Shown here one piece after another: positions 17,186 to 26,267 of a stretch of 64,000 nt of DNA. The DNA comes from Faecalibacterium taiwanense. GTDB lineage: Bacteria; Bacillota; Clostridia; Oscillospirales; Ruminococcaceae. Position 1 is the stretch's first letter. The number at the start of each line of letters is the position of its first letter. Both the position numbers and the translations under genes were made by a program. The notes beneath the pieces are model-generated. The model did not search any database. It had not been told where the DNA came from and worked only from the letters and a program-made list of their open reading frames with translations. The stretch is from positions 1,426,001-1,490,000 of the forward strand of contig NZ_CP155552.1 in the NCBI RefSeq assembly GCF_036632915.2. The letters run 5' to 3'.

Positions 17186-19123
17186 ATGAAAACTCCCAAA
17201 CCGCTTTTGGCGCTGCGGATGGTATTCCCGCTGGCGGCATCGCTGATCGTGCTGCTGCTGGGCGAGGGGATCGCCCGCGGGAGCCTGAGCGCAGACGTTT
17301 TTGCAAGTTTTATCTTCCCGCACATCGGGGCTTATCTGCTGGCGTGGCTGCTGCTGTTTCTGGTGTGGCTGCTGCTGGACTGGGTGCTCCGCTGTCCGCC
17401 GCTGTCCACGCTGGGCATGGCGGTGCTGGGCTGTGCGCCCTGCGCGGTGAACTTTTACACCCTGCAGCTGCGCGGCGAGCCGTTCCTGCCATGGGATCTG
17501 ACACAGGTGTCGGAGGCTGCCGGTGTGGCATCCGCTGCGGGCCTCAAGATCCAGCCCAGCATGGTGGTGACCATCATCGTGGTGCTGGTGCTGATGGCGG
17601 GCAGCTTCTTCCTGTTCCGCGGCCGCCACAAACAGCGCTGGCTGCCCCGGCTGGCGGGCAGTGCCGCCACCGCAGCGGCCCTCTGCCTGCTGGTGTTCGG
17701 CGTGTACCTGCAGCCCGCGGTCACGCAGGTGCTGGGCATTACGCCGGATGCATGGATGCAGGACCGCTACTACCGCTACTACGGCGTGATCACCGGCTTT
17801 ATGACCAACCTCACCAATCTGGAGATCTCGAAGCCCGAGGAATACTCGCAGGAAGCGGTGGATGCCCTGCTGGACAATGTGGACGAGAGCCAGAAGTTTG
17901 CCACCAGTCCGCTGTATTCCACCAGCTACAGTGCCGTGACCCCCAAGGACGAGCAGGTGAAGCAGCCCACCATCATCTATGTGATGGACGAGTCCTACTG
18001 GGATGTCTCGGAGCTGGAACAGTACGGCATCACCTTTGATACCGATGTCTCCAAGAACCTGCACGCCTTGCAGCAGACCAGCGCCTATGGCCGGGCCTAC
18101 AGCCCCAGCTTTGGCGGCGGCACCTGCGATGTGGAGTTTGAAGCCCTTACCGGCTACTCGGTATCCTTCCTGCCCAGCGGCAGCAAGCCCTACCAGCAGC
18201 ATGTGACCAAGCCCATGTTCGCCATGCCCAATTACCTCAAGCTCAAGGGCTACCAGACCGCAGCCGTGCACTGCTTCTGGGCAAAATACTGGAGCCGCGA
18301 CAAGGCTTACCCCAACCTCGGCTTTGACGATTTTATCAGCCTTGAGGATATGCATGGCGTGACCAAGGTGCGCAAGCACTACTGGACCAACGGCCTTGTC
18401 ACCGATGATTCCATGGCCGACCAGATCATCCAGCAGTACGAGAGCATGAAGTCCAGCTCGGACAAGCCCATCTTCCTGCACGCTGTCACCATGCAGAACC
18501 ATACCAATTATAACAAGGACAACTACCCGGACGACGAGCGCGTAAAGGTGCTGTCCCACCCGGCGGGCCTCAAGCCCAGCACCGTGGGCGCGCTGGAAGA
18601 TTTTGCTACCGGCATCCGGGATGCAGATGCCATGATGGGCAAACTGACCGAATACTTCTCGCAGGTGGACGAGCCGGTCATTCTGGTGTTCTGGGGCGAC
18701 CACTATAACCCTATCGATTCCAATTACGATGTCTACACCACTACCGGCTATGCCAGCGATTCCAGCGCAGACCCCCGCCTGCACCAGACCACGCTGCTGA
18801 TGTGGTCCAACTACAGCCAGCAGCAGGTGGACCTTGGCACCATTGCCGCTTACGATATCTCGCCGGTGATGATGGACATTTACGGTCTGGAAGAGCCGCT
18901 CTACTTCCAGTTTCTGAACCGTCAGCTGCGTGTGGCCAGCCGCACCAATACCCGCGGAACCACCATGAATCTGGACGGCACCACCACGCAGGAGCCTACC
19001 GAGTTCCAGCAGCGGTGGAGCGCAGAGCACTGGCTTTTGCAGTACGACCTGATGTTCGGCAGGGGATACGCCCTGCAGCGCATGGGCCTTGCGGGCCTGA
19101 GCGGCGTGGACACAGGCAAATGA
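17186..19123 (+). CDS. LtaS-type membrane sulfatase/phosphoglycerol transferase
   Basis: The 645-residue protein has an N-terminal set of about four or five transmembrane helices (residues 8-200) and an extracellular sulfatase-fold domain. Marks of LtaS-like enzymes: PTIIYVMDESYWD, the nucleophile Thr in GGGTCDVEFEALTGYS, FLHAVTMQNHTNYN, and VFWGDHYNPI with metal-binding Asp/His. These enzymes transfer glycerol phosphate to build lipoteichoic acid or modify glycolipids. I prefer ATG 17186 (SD GAGGAAAGG) over ATG 17165. Confidence 0.88.
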   Translation: MKTPKPLLALRMVFPLAASLIVLLLGEGIARGSLSADVFASFIFPHIGAYLLAWLLLFLVWLLLDWVLRCPPLSTLGMAVLGCAPCAVNFYTLQLRGEPFLPWDLTQVSEAAGVASAAGLKIQPSMVVTIIVVLVLMAGSFFLFRGRHKQRWLPRLAGSAATAAALCLLVFGVYLQPAVTQVLGITPDAWMQDRYYRYYGVITGFMTNLTNLEISKPEEYSQEAVDALLDNVDESQKFATSPLYSTSYSAVTPKDEQVKQPTIIYVMDESYWDVSELEQYGITFDTDVSKNLHALQQTSAYGRAYSPSFGGGTCDVEFEALTGYSVSFLPSGSKPYQQHVTKPMFAMPNYLKLKGYQTAAVHCFWAKYWSRDKAYPNLGFDDFISLEDMHGVTKVRKHYWTNGLVTDDSMADQIIQQYESMKSSSDKPIFLHAVTMQNHTNYNKDNYPDDERVKVLSHPAGLKPSTVGALEDFATGIRDADAMMGKLTEYFSQVDEPVILVFWGDHYNPIDSNYDVYTTTGYASDSSADPRLHQTTLLMWSNYSQQQVDLGTIAAYDISPVMMDIYGLEEPLYFQFLNRQLRVASRTNTRGTTMNLDGTTTQEPTEFQQRWSAEHWLLQYDLMFGRGYALQRMGLAGLSGVDTGK

Positions 19124-19166
19124 GCGAAAAACAGACGATTTCTTTGTAAAAAACAGAGAAAAACTC

Positions 19167-19195
19167 TTGCAACCGGCGTTTGTTTGTGATATTAT
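19167..19195 (+). promoter_or_regulatory. Promoter of rpsB-tsf
   Basis: TTGCAA, 17-base spacer, TATTAT, 130 bases before the rpsB ATG. The long leader with GC-rich segments could hold an S2 autoregulatory structure, which I cannot fold with confidence. Confidence 0.65.
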
Positions 19196-19324
19196 AACAA
19201 GGCATTACACACGCATCACTATGCCCTTTTGTGCCCAAATGGGTGGAGGGCAGTCCCGAACCGTCCGATACGGCCCGGGATCACGGTGTGCGGAGGCAAA
19301 ACAATATCTGGAGGTATTTTTACT

Positions 19325-20047
19325 ATGGCAGTCGTTTCTATGAAGCAGCTTCTCGAAGCAGGTGTGCACTTCGGTCACCAGACCCGCCGCTGGAACCCCA
19401 AGATGGCAAAGTACATCTTCACCGAGCGCAACGGCATCTATATCATCGATCTGCAGAAGACCGTGAAGAAGCTGGACGAGGCTTACAACTACGTGAAGGA
19501 AGTTGCAGCTGAGGGCGGCGACATTCTGTTCGTCGGCACCAAGAAGCAGGCCCAGGAGTCCATCCGTGACGAGGCTCTGCGCTGCGGCATGCACTATGTC
19601 AATGCTCGCTGGCTGGGCGGTATGCTGACCAACTTCCGCACCATCCGCAAGCGCATCGACCGTATGGATCAGCTGGCTAAGATGAAGGAGAACGGCACCT
19701 TCGAGCTGCTGCCCAAGAAGGAAGTTGCCAAGCTGGAGCTGGAGATGGAGAAGCTGGACAAGTACCTGGGCGGTGTCAAGAACATGAAGACCCTGCCGAA
19801 GGCTATGTTCATCGTTGATCCTCACAAGGAGCGCATCGCTGTTGCTGAGGCCCGCAAGCTGAACATCCCCATCGTGGCTATCGTTGATACCAACTGCAAC
19901 CCCGACGAGATCGATTACGTGATCCCCGGCAACGACGACGCAATCCGCGCTGTCAAGCTGATCGCTGGCGCTATGGCTGACGCTGTGCTGGAAGGCAAGC
20001 AGGGCAACCAGGAGGCCGCTCCCGCTGAGGATGCAGCAAACGCCTGA
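19325..20047 (+). CDS. rpsB: 30S ribosomal protein S2
   Basis: The start [27 protein letters not shown] is canonical and follows SD CTGGAGG; upstream in-frame codons are leader. Family marks continue with [39 protein letters not shown], and [22 protein letters not shown]. It is 240 residues, the normal length. It is followed by tsf as in nearly all bacteria; codon use is strongly biased. Confidence 0.98.
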   Translation: MAVVSMKQLLEAGVHFGHQTRRWNPKMAKYIFTERNGIYIIDLQKTVKKLDEAYNYVKEVAAEGGDILFVGTKKQAQESIRDEALRCGMHYVNARWLGGMLTNFRTIRKRIDRMDQLAKMKENGTFELLPKKEVAKLELEMEKLDKYLGGVKNMKTLPKAMFIVDPHKERIAVAEARKLNIPIVAIVDTNCNPDEIDYVIPGNDDAIRAVKLIAGAMADAVLEGKQGNQEAAPAEDAANA

Positions 20048-20095
20048 TTTCCCATCCCACAAACAACAAAATAACGTGTAAGGGAGAATACGAAA

Positions 20096-21019
20096 ATGGC
20101 TATTTCTGCAAAGGACGTTATGGAACTGCGCAAGCAGACCGACTGCGGCATGATGGAGTGCAAGAAGGCTCTGACCGAGGCTGACGGCAACTTCGAGAAG
20201 GCAATCGAGATCCTGCGTGAGCGTGGTCTGGCTACCGCTGCCAAGAAGGCAAGCCGTACCGCTGCCGAGGGCATGGTCTACGCTGACTACTGCCCCCAGT
20301 GCAAGGTGGGTGTTGTCATCGAGGTCAACGCTGAGACCGACTTCGTCGCCAAGAACGACAAGTTCGTTGCTTTCGTCAAGGAGGCTACTCAGGTCATCAT
20401 GAAGCAGAACCCTGCTGATGTTGAGGCTCTGATGGCTTGCAAGACCGAGAACGGCGAGACCGTGGACGAGGCTCTGAAGAACCTGATCCTGGTCATCAAG
20501 GAGAACATCAAGGTTCGCCGCTTCGTCCGTTACGAGGGCGTTTGCTCTGCATACGTCCACGGCGGCGGCACCCACGGCATTCTGGTCAACTTCGAGACCA
20601 CCAACGGCATCGAGGCTAAGGACGAGTTCGTTACCTACGGCAAGGACATCGCCATGCAGGTTGCAGCTGCTAACCCCGGCTATGTCGATGAGGCTTCTGT
20701 CCCCGCTGAGGTCGTGGCCAAGGAGAAGGAGATCATGCTGGCTCAGATGGCTGGCGATCCCAAGACCGCTAACAAGCCCGAGGCTGTGAAGCAGAAGATG
20801 ATCGAGGGCAAGATCAAGAAGTTCTTCAAGGAGAACTGCCTGGTCGATCAGGAGTTCGTCAAGGACAGCGACCTGACCGTTGCTCAGTACACCGCTAAGG
20901 TCGCTAAGGATCTGGGCGGCGACATCAAGATCGTCAAGTTCACCCGCTTCCAGAAGGGCGAAGGCCTGGAGAAGCGTGCTGACGACTTCGCTGCTGAAGT
21001 TGCAAGCATGGTGAAGTAA
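20096..21019 (+). CDS. tsf: Elongation factor Ts
   Basis: The 307-residue nucleotide exchange factor of EF-Tu starts [26 protein letters not shown], with the TDCGMM(D/E)CKKAL signature, and has [13 protein letters not shown]. An unusual CPQCKVG near residue 62 is found in many clostridial EF-Ts proteins. It ends with [17 protein letters not shown] and a dimerisation region. Confidence 0.98.
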   Translation: MAISAKDVMELRKQTDCGMMECKKALTEADGNFEKAIEILRERGLATAAKKASRTAAEGMVYADYCPQCKVGVVIEVNAETDFVAKNDKFVAFVKEATQVIMKQNPADVEALMACKTENGETVDEALKNLILVIKENIKVRRFVRYEGVCSAYVHGGGTHGILVNFETTNGIEAKDEFVTYGKDIAMQVAAANPGYVDEASVPAEVVAKEKEIMLAQMAGDPKTANKPEAVKQKMIEGKIKKFFKENCLVDQEFVKDSDLTVAQYTAKVAKDLGGDIKIVKFTRFQKGEGLEKRADDFAAEVASMVK

Positions 21020-21041
21020 TTTAACTTCCAAAGTTGAATTG

Positions 21042-21082
21042 GGAGCTGCAGTACCCGTAACAGGGCGCTGCGGCTCCTTTTT
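21042..21082 (+). terminator. Intrinsic terminator after tsf
   Basis: GGAGCTGCAG pairs with GCTGCGGCTCC around a CCGTAACAGG loop, followed by TTTTTG. Confidence 0.8.
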
Positions 21083-21209
21083 GTTTGTGTTTGGCGGGCG
21101 GATGTGCTATCATAGAGAAAACGGAAAGAAGGGAGGACGAAAAGCAATGCGCAGTGTAAACAAAACGTCTCTCCGATTGGAGAGCATGATCGGATAAGGA
21201 GAATCCCTT

Positions 21210-21902
21210 ATGAAAAAACAAACCATGACTCTTGCGGGCATCCCTGCCATCCTGTACGGCAGCCGGAGCCGCAGGGTCTATCTCTATCTCCATGGCAAGA
21301 ACGGCTGCAAGGAAGAGGCAGAACGTTTTGCCGCTACAGCCTGTGAAGCGGGCTGGCAGGTGCTGGCTATCGACCTGCCCGAGCATGGCGCACGGAAAAA
21401 CAGCCCTGAGCGGCTTCTGCCGTGGGTGGCTGTGCCGGAGATAGAAGCCGTATACGCCCGCATGAAGCCGGTGTGGGCGCATATCCGGCTGTATGGTGTG
21501 AGCATCGGCGCGTGGCTTGCCATGCAGGCGCTGCAGGGAGACGCGCCGGAACAGGCCCTGCTGGTCTCTCCGGTGGTGGATATGGAAGCTCTCATCACGG
21601 ATATGATGCAATGTGCCCATGTGACCGAGGAACAGCTGCAGCGGGCAGGGGAGATCCCCACGGATCTTGGGGAGACCCTCTCATGGCCGTATCTGTGCTG
21701 GGTGCGGGAACATCCGCTGCACTGGCATGGCCGCACGCAGGTGCTGTATGGTGACAGGGATGCCCTGACCAGCCGCACCATGATCGAGCGCTTCCGTCAG
21801 GAAAGCGGGGCGCATTTGACAATCATGGAAGGCGGGGAACACTGGTTCCACACCCCAGTGCAGATGGCGGTCCTTCAAACGTGGGAAGAAACGAACGTTT
21901 GA
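21210..21902 (+). CDS. Alpha/beta hydrolase
   Basis: The 230-residue hydrolase has the oxyanion-loop segment YLYLHGKNG, the nucleophile elbow YGVSIGAWLA (Ser in GxSxG), an Asp in YGDRD and the catalytic His in EGGEHWFH. The substrate cannot be told. SD AAGGAG. The 190 bases upstream hold the tsf terminator and no obvious regulatory site. Confidence 0.88.
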   Translation: MKKQTMTLAGIPAILYGSRSRRVYLYLHGKNGCKEEAERFAATACEAGWQVLAIDLPEHGARKNSPERLLPWVAVPEIEAVYARMKPVWAHIRLYGVSIGAWLAMQALQGDAPEQALLVSPVVDMEALITDMMQCAHVTEEQLQRAGEIPTDLGETLSWPYLCWVREHPLHWHGRTQVLYGDRDALTSRTMIERFRQESGAHLTIMEGGEHWFHTPVQMAVLQTWEETNV

Positions 21903-21907
21903 TTTTT

Positions 21908-22185
21908 GATTTAGAATAGCCGCCGCGTGCGCTTTGGCTATTTTTAGCGGAAGTATTATTTTTATATTTGCAAACCAGCAAAGCCTGCGGGCTTTGCTGG
22001 TTTGCTTTTTCACGGGAAAGGTCGTGACCGTACACTGCATTTTTTGTGGTGACTATGCATTTTATCTTTGGGACTCTTTCTGTGAAAAAATGGTTTGGAA
22101 ACGACCGCAGTCGTTTCCAAACCACAATATCAAATAAATTTTCCTCTGCTTATGGCCAGAGCGCACGCGGAGGCCATTTCAAATC
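21908..22185. repeat. MITE-like element with imperfect 60-bp terminal inverted repeats
   Basis: Bases 21908-21969 and the reverse complement of 22126-22185 align over about 60 bases, sharing GATTT, CCGCGTGCGCT, TGGC, GGAA and TTATTT in the same order. Inside are two strong hairpins: AACCAGCAAAGCC/GGCTTTGCTGGTT with a T-run (21970-22010), and TGGTTTGGAAACGAC/GTCGTTTCCAAACCA (22089-22122). No real ORF is present. It fills the space between the hydrolase and cstA. Confidence 0.6.
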
Positions 22186-22205
22186 ATAGAAGCTTACAGC
22201 AACAA

Positions 22206-22245
22206 AAACTGCCGCTGACGGTTTTTACGCCGTCAGCGGCAGTTT
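22206..22245. terminator. Intrinsic terminator of cstA
   Basis: AAACTGCCGCTGACGG pairs with CCGTCAGCGGCAGTTT around TTTTTACG; it lies 35 bases past the cstA stop and works on the minus strand. Confidence 0.85.
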
Positions 22246-22279
22246 GCATTTACAGATTCAGTTCAGCAGGATCTGAAAC

Positions 22280-24007
22280 TCAGACCTTTGCTTCGCTGTT
22301 GTGCTCAGCATTCTTATAGGCCTTGAAGGAGTGGAACACGATGTTCAGGCCCAGAACGATCAGCAGCACGGCCAGGATCAGCTGCAGGCCGTTTGCAATG
22401 AACACAGCACCCCAAGTGGTCTCGCCAGCGGGGATGGTGACAGCAGCGGCATTGCTGATGGCCTTGACCATGGCGATCAGGCGCTGCACCAGAGCGGTGA
22501 AGGTGACGCACAGCATGATGATCAGCGGAGGGAAGATCATCTTGTTGCTGCGGCCGGTGACCTTCAGGAACACGCACAGGGTGGCCAGAACCAGAGCGCT
22601 CAGCAGCTGGTTTGCAGAACCGAACAGGGGCCAGATGTTGGCGTAGCCGATCTTGGTCAGCAGGAAGCCGAAAGCCAGAGTCAGGAAGGTGGAGAAGTAC
22701 ACGTTGCACAGCAGCTTGCGCCAGCCCTCAGCATGCTCCATGTCGTCCACGCTGAACAGCTCCTGGAAGCTCATGCGGCCGATACGGGCCACAGCATCCA
22801 GACTGGTCAGGGCCAGTGCGGAAACGCACATGGTCATAAACACAGAGGCAAAGTGCTGGTCCAGGCCGAAGCCCACGAAGAAGCTGGCAACGCCGCGGCT
22901 GAAGATCTGGAACGGAGTGCCGTCTGCGGGGGTGCCGTCTGCAGCAGCAGAAGCACCGGCCACGCACAGGGCGATGACAGCCAGCAGGCTTTCCAGCACC
23001 ATGGCACCGTAGCCGACCTTCAGCATATCCTTCTCATTGGTAACGGTCTTGGAGGAAGTGCCGGAAGACACCAGACTGTGGAAACCGGAAACAGCGCCGC
23101 AGGCAACGGTAACGAACAGGATGGGGAACATGGTGCCCAGCTTGGCGTTGGTAAAGCCGGTGAACACCGGCAGGTTCATGACGGGATGATTGACGATCAG
23201 GCCCAGAACAGCGCCCACGATCATGGCCACGAACATAAAGGTGGTCATGTGGTCACGGGGCTGCTTCAACAGCCACATGGGCAGGACAGCGGCAAAGAAG
23301 ATGTACACAAAGGTGATGTAGCTCCATGCAGCCTTGCCCAGAATGATGGGGAAGTTTGCACCCACCACAAAGGACAGCACGATGAATACGATGCTGATCA
23401 CATTCTCTTTCCAGCCGGTGAAGTGCAGGTTCTTCTGCAGCAGGCCAAAGATCACGGCGAACACCATGAACATGATGGAGACCATGCCGGCAGCACCGTT
23501 GGTCTGGGCAGCCTCCACCAGAGCACCGTCGGCACCGTAGGCATTGAAGGTGCCGGCCACCATGTCGGCAAAGGCGGCAATGACGATGCCGCAGAACAGC
23601 CAGCAGAACAGCAGGAACAGCTTGCGGCCGGTCTTGCCGATGTACTTTTCGATCAGCATGCCCATGCTCTTGCCGTCGTTCTTAACGGAAGCATACAGAG
23701 CGCCGAAGTCGGTGACGGCACCGAAGAAGATGCCGCCCAGCAGCACCCACAGCAGCACCGGCAGCCAGCCGAAAGCAGCGGCCTGGATCGCACCGGTAAC
23801 AGGGCCTGCACCGGCAATGGAGCTGAACTGGTGTGCAAACACGGTCCAGCCGTCGGTGGGAACGTAGTCCCGGCCGTCCTCATGGACAACTGCCGGGGTC
23901 TTGGCAGAGGGGTCGATGCCCCACTTGTTTGCCAGCCAGCGGCCGTAAAGCATATAAGCGCCAAACAGACACACGGCTGCGATCAATACGATGACCAGCG
24001 TATTCAT
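22280..24007 (-). CDS. cstA: CstA-family carbon starvation protein (pyruvate/peptide transporter)
   Basis: The start is ATG 24007, behind SD AGAAAGGAAAGAGG. The 575-residue protein has about 16 hydrophobic helices and the CstA signature DYVPTDGWTVFAHQFSSIAGAGPVTGAI, then FGALYASVKNDGKSMG and GFHSLVSSGTSSKT. CstA members take up pyruvate or peptides. A T-box leader upstream ties its expression to an uncharged tRNA, supporting an amino acid or peptide link. Confidence 0.93.
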   Translation of the reverse strand: MNTLVIVLIAAVCLFGAYMLYGRWLANKWGIDPSAKTPAVVHEDGRDYVPTDGWTVFAHQFSSIAGAGPVTGAIQAAAFGWLPVLLWVLLGGIFFGAVTDFGALYASVKNDGKSMGMLIEKYIGKTGRKLFLLFCWLFCGIVIAAFADMVAGTFNAYGADGALVEAAQTNGAAGMVSIMFMVFAVIFGLLQKNLHFTGWKENVISIVFIVLSFVVGANFPIILGKAAWSYITFVYIFFAAVLPMWLLKQPRDHMTTFMFVAMIVGAVLGLIVNHPVMNLPVFTGFTNAKLGTMFPILFVTVACGAVSGFHSLVSSGTSSKTVTNEKDMLKVGYGAMVLESLLAVIALCVAGASAAADGTPADGTPFQIFSRGVASFFVGFGLDQHFASVFMTMCVSALALTSLDAVARIGRMSFQELFSVDDMEHAEGWRKLLCNVYFSTFLTLAFGFLLTKIGYANIWPLFGSANQLLSALVLATLCVFLKVTGRSNKMIFPPLIIMLCVTFTALVQRLIAMVKAISNAAAVTIPAGETTWGAVFIANGLQLILAVLLIVLGLNIVFHSFKAYKNAEHNSEAKV

Positions 24008-24071
24008 TGTTTTTACCTCTTTCCTTTCTTGGCATCCGGCAAATGTCAGCGGCATGGGGGCGGCAGGATGT

Positions 24072-24409
24072 AAAAAAGGCCCCGTCTTCCTGCGTTCGTT
24101 CCGTTTGGGACGAACCATCGAAGACGAAGGCCTTCACATACACTGCACATCGTGTATGGAATACTCCGCGATACCACTTCGTTTGCTGCACAGGGCAGCC
24201 ACTCCCAGCGTACATACATACGCAGCCCCGTAACGTGGGCAAAACGGCCATGCATTACTGGAAGGCGGGGTCAGCGCCTTTGTTCACACAGGCTGCTCGC
24301 AGGGGAGAACGCTTTGCTCCTGACTGCTGCCCTTGCATCAGATGGGCGGCTCTCTGGGAGAGGGTGCTGCAAAGAATCATGTCCTGTTCATCGCATTTGC
24401 CGAATGATT
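24072..24409 (-). ncRNA. T-box leader (tRNA-sensing riboswitch) of cstA
   Basis: Read on the minus strand: a stem I region with a GATGA-type k-turn and CCAGAGAG, an apical GATGCAA, and a specifier loop between GCAAAG and CCTG; then the T-box AAGTGGTATCGCGGAG (compare the consensus AAnnnTGGnACCGCG), and a terminator AAGGCC...GAAGACG/GGCCTTTTTT (24072-24134). The bulge base in TGGT predicts a tRNA with discriminator A. The specifier triplet lies in CGTTCTCC; GTT (Val), TTC (Phe) or CTC (Leu) are possible and I cannot choose. Confidence 0.85.
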
Positions 24410-24415
24410 GTCCGT

Positions 24416-24444
24416 ATTTTAGTGTGGAATTCACAAATTGTCAA
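24416..24444 (-). promoter_or_regulatory. Promoter of the T-box/cstA transcript
   Basis: On the minus strand TTGACA, 17-base spacer, TAAAAT; transcription would start a few bases before stem I of the T-box. Confidence 0.8.
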
Positions 24445-24578
24445 TATCATTGGAGCAAGTTCGGAGGATACACTAATTCAGGAAAGCGTTCTGCAATAAT
24501 TTTTAGGTGATTTTTGTTCATGCGTGAAACGAAGAAAACTATACACGTCAACGAATGAAAAGAGTTCACGCCAAGGGC

Positions 24579-24607
24579 TTGACTTTCACACTTTGATGTG
24601 CTAAAGT
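24579..24607 (+). promoter_or_regulatory. Promoter of the TrpR-like gene
   Basis: TTGACT, 17-base spacer, TAAAGT, about 95 bases before the ATG at 24704. The interval 24445-24578 otherwise shows nothing recognisable. Confidence 0.65.
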
Positions 24608-24703
24608 GGTGATGCAAGAAAGAACCTGAACATTTCCGGAACATTTAAAAGAGGGAACGCTCCCAAAACCGGACAGTCCGCTGCGGCGGCAAGGAGAACA
24701 TTC

Positions 24704-25021
24704 ATGGCAGATAAAAATTCCAGAAGAAACCAGACCACCGATGCACTGTTTGATGCCATCCTCAGTCTGGAAACGCGGGAGGAGTGCTACAACTTCTTTG
24801 AAGACCTGTGCACTGTAAAGGAGATCTCGGATATGGCGCAGCGGCTGGAAGCGGCAAAGATGCTGCTGGACGGCAGAACCTACGATCAGATCGTGAAGGC
24901 AGTGGAGATCAGCACGGCCACCATCAGCCGCATCAACCGCTGCATCCAGTACGGCTCCGGCGGCTACCGCGAGACCATTGAAAAGGTGCGCGGCATCCAG
25001 AACCCTAAAAAGCAGGAGTAA
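24704..25021 (+). CDS. YerC/YecD family TrpR-related protein
   Basis: The 105-residue protein has the TrpR-like helix-turn-helix fold: LFDAILSLETREECYNFFEDLCTVKEI, RLEAAKMLLDGRTYDQIVKAVEISTATISRINRCIQYG. YerC/YecD proteins are presumed DNA binding but their targets are unknown. SD AAGGAG. The following gene is 74 bases downstream and may be cotranscribed. Confidence 0.9.
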   Translation: MADKNSRRNQTTDALFDAILSLETREECYNFFEDLCTVKEISDMAQRLEAAKMLLDGRTYDQIVKAVEISTATISRINRCIQYGSGGYRETIEKVRGIQNPKKQE

Positions 25022-25095
25022 CACCGGCGTACCCGGCAGACATAGAATGGGGCGTACACCGCCCCTGACCGGACGAATGAAAGGAAGGTTTTATC

Positions 25096-25419
25096 ATGTC
25101 TGCTGAGAACTGTATCGATACCACCCGCTGCCCCTGCCCCTGCCTGCCCAAGGTGACGCTGGAGCAGGCGGTCGTTGACCTTGTGGAGAGCATTGCTCTG
25201 CAGGAAAATGCCCTGAGCCACATCCTGTGTGCCGAAAGCCGGAAGATGGACGCCGCCATGAAACTGGACGGTCTGGACCTGTGCAAGCTGCTGGAAGTAA
25301 ACGATTCGGCCACCAACATGGTGCACGCCGTGGCAAACCTGGAGCTGGTGCTCAAGGATAAGCTGGAGTTCGTCTCCAACAACCTGTACTATCCGCCTGT
25401 GGATGCCGCAGCGAAGTAA
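25096..25419 (+). CDS. Hypothetical protein with CPCPC start
   Basis: Not recognised. The 107-residue protein starts with a Cys/Pro cluster (RCPCPCLPKV, residues 11-20), then a helical segment LEQAVVDLVESIALQENALSHILCAESRKMDAAM and a second helix ending in LVLKDKLEFVSNNLYYP. The two-helix layout with an N-terminal Cys motif resembles small spore-surface or exosporium-type proteins of clostridia, but that is weak. SD AAGGAAGG. Confidence 0.75.
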   Translation: MSAENCIDTTRCPCPCLPKVTLEQAVVDLVESIALQENALSHILCAESRKMDAAMKLDGLDLCKLLEVNDSATNMVHAVANLELVLKDKLEFVSNNLYYPPVDAAAK

Positions 25420-25429
25420 GAAGATGCGG

Positions 25430-25463
25430 AAAGGCCTGTCCGGATGCCGGGCGGGCCTTTTCT
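25430..25463 (+). terminator. Intrinsic terminator
   Basis: AAAGGCC...CCGG pairs with CCGG...GGCCTTTT after the hypothetical gene. Confidence 0.75.
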
Positions 25464-25504
25464 CTGCTTGAATGCATAATTTTTGTAAAAACCATTTGTT
25501 GGAA

Positions 25505-25533
25505 TTGCTGATAACGGGATTCTGTGCTATACT
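25505..25533 (+). promoter_or_regulatory. Promoter of the HAD phosphatase gene
   Basis: TTGCTG, 17-base spacer, TATACT. Transcription from about 25540 would exclude the two in-frame ATG codons further upstream, supporting the TTG start at 25572. Confidence 0.6.
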
Positions 25534-25571
25534 ATACAATGTATCACCATGAAAGTGAGGAAATTTACAAA

Positions 25572-26225
25572 TTGCTGAACTACGATGCGATCCTGTTTGA
25601 TGTGGACGGGACCCTGATCGATTCCGCTCCCGGTATCATAAATACATTAAAAGAAGTCTTTGCCAAGATGGGCGTGGACACCACAAATGTGAACCTGCGC
25701 CGCTACCTTGGCCCGCCGCTGCGCAAGAGCTTTGGTGAGCACTTTACCGACCCGGCCCTCATTGAAAAGGCCACCGACCTGTACCGCGACAGCTACGCCG
25801 TCAAGGGCAGCCACGAGTGCGCCGCCTACCCCGGTGCAGCAGAGATGCTGCAGCGCCTGAAGGACGCGGGCCTTGTGCTGTGCACCGCTACCTCCAAGCC
25901 CACGCAGGTCGTTACGCCCATTCTGGAAGAAAAGGGCCTTGCAGGCTATTTTGATTTTATCGGCGGCGCGTCCATGGACGAGAGCCGCGACACCAAGACC
26001 GACGTGGTGCGCCATGTGCTGGCCCAGCCCATGATGCAGGGCAGGCGGGTGCTGATGGTGGGCGACCGCAACGACGACATGCGCGGCGCTGCGGACTGCG
26101 GGCTGGATGCCGCCGGTGCGCTGTACGGCTACGGCAGCAGGGAAGAGCTGGAACCCTTCCACCCGGTGCTGCTGGCCGAAAGCTGCGCCAGCCTTGCAGA
26201 CCAGATCCTGAACGGACAGGCATGA
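25572..26225 (+). CDS. HAD phosphatase, phosphoglycolate phosphatase-like
   Basis: From TTG 25572 (SD GTGAGG, 11 bases upstream) the protein has 217 residues: LNYDAILFDVDGTLIDSAPG (HAD motif I), CTATSKPT (II), a Lys in DTKTDVV (III) and MVGDRNDDMRGA (IV). The helical cap is of the Gph type. An alternative ATG at 25539 exists but lies at the predicted transcription start. The substrate is probably a small phosphate ester from metabolite repair. Confidence 0.85.
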   Translation: MLNYDAILFDVDGTLIDSAPGIINTLKEVFAKMGVDTTNVNLRRYLGPPLRKSFGEHFTDPALIEKATDLYRDSYAVKGSHECAAYPGAAEMLQRLKDAGLVLCTATSKPTQVVTPILEEKGLAGYFDFIGGASMDESRDTKTDVVRHVLAQPMMQGRRVLMVGDRNDDMRGAADCGLDAAGALYGYGSREELEPFHPVLLAESCASLADQILNGQA

Positions 26226-26267
26226 CCGGAAGGCCCTGTGCCGGAAACTAAGTGAATGGTGAGAAAT

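Noticed and set aside
17159..19030. 623-codon frame antisense to the LtaS-type gene
   Set aside because: Mirror frame of GC-rich gene, no motif and no SD.
22301..24073. 590-codon frame antisense to cstA
   Set aside because: His/Gln/Gly-rich mirror frame; cstA is complete on the other strand.
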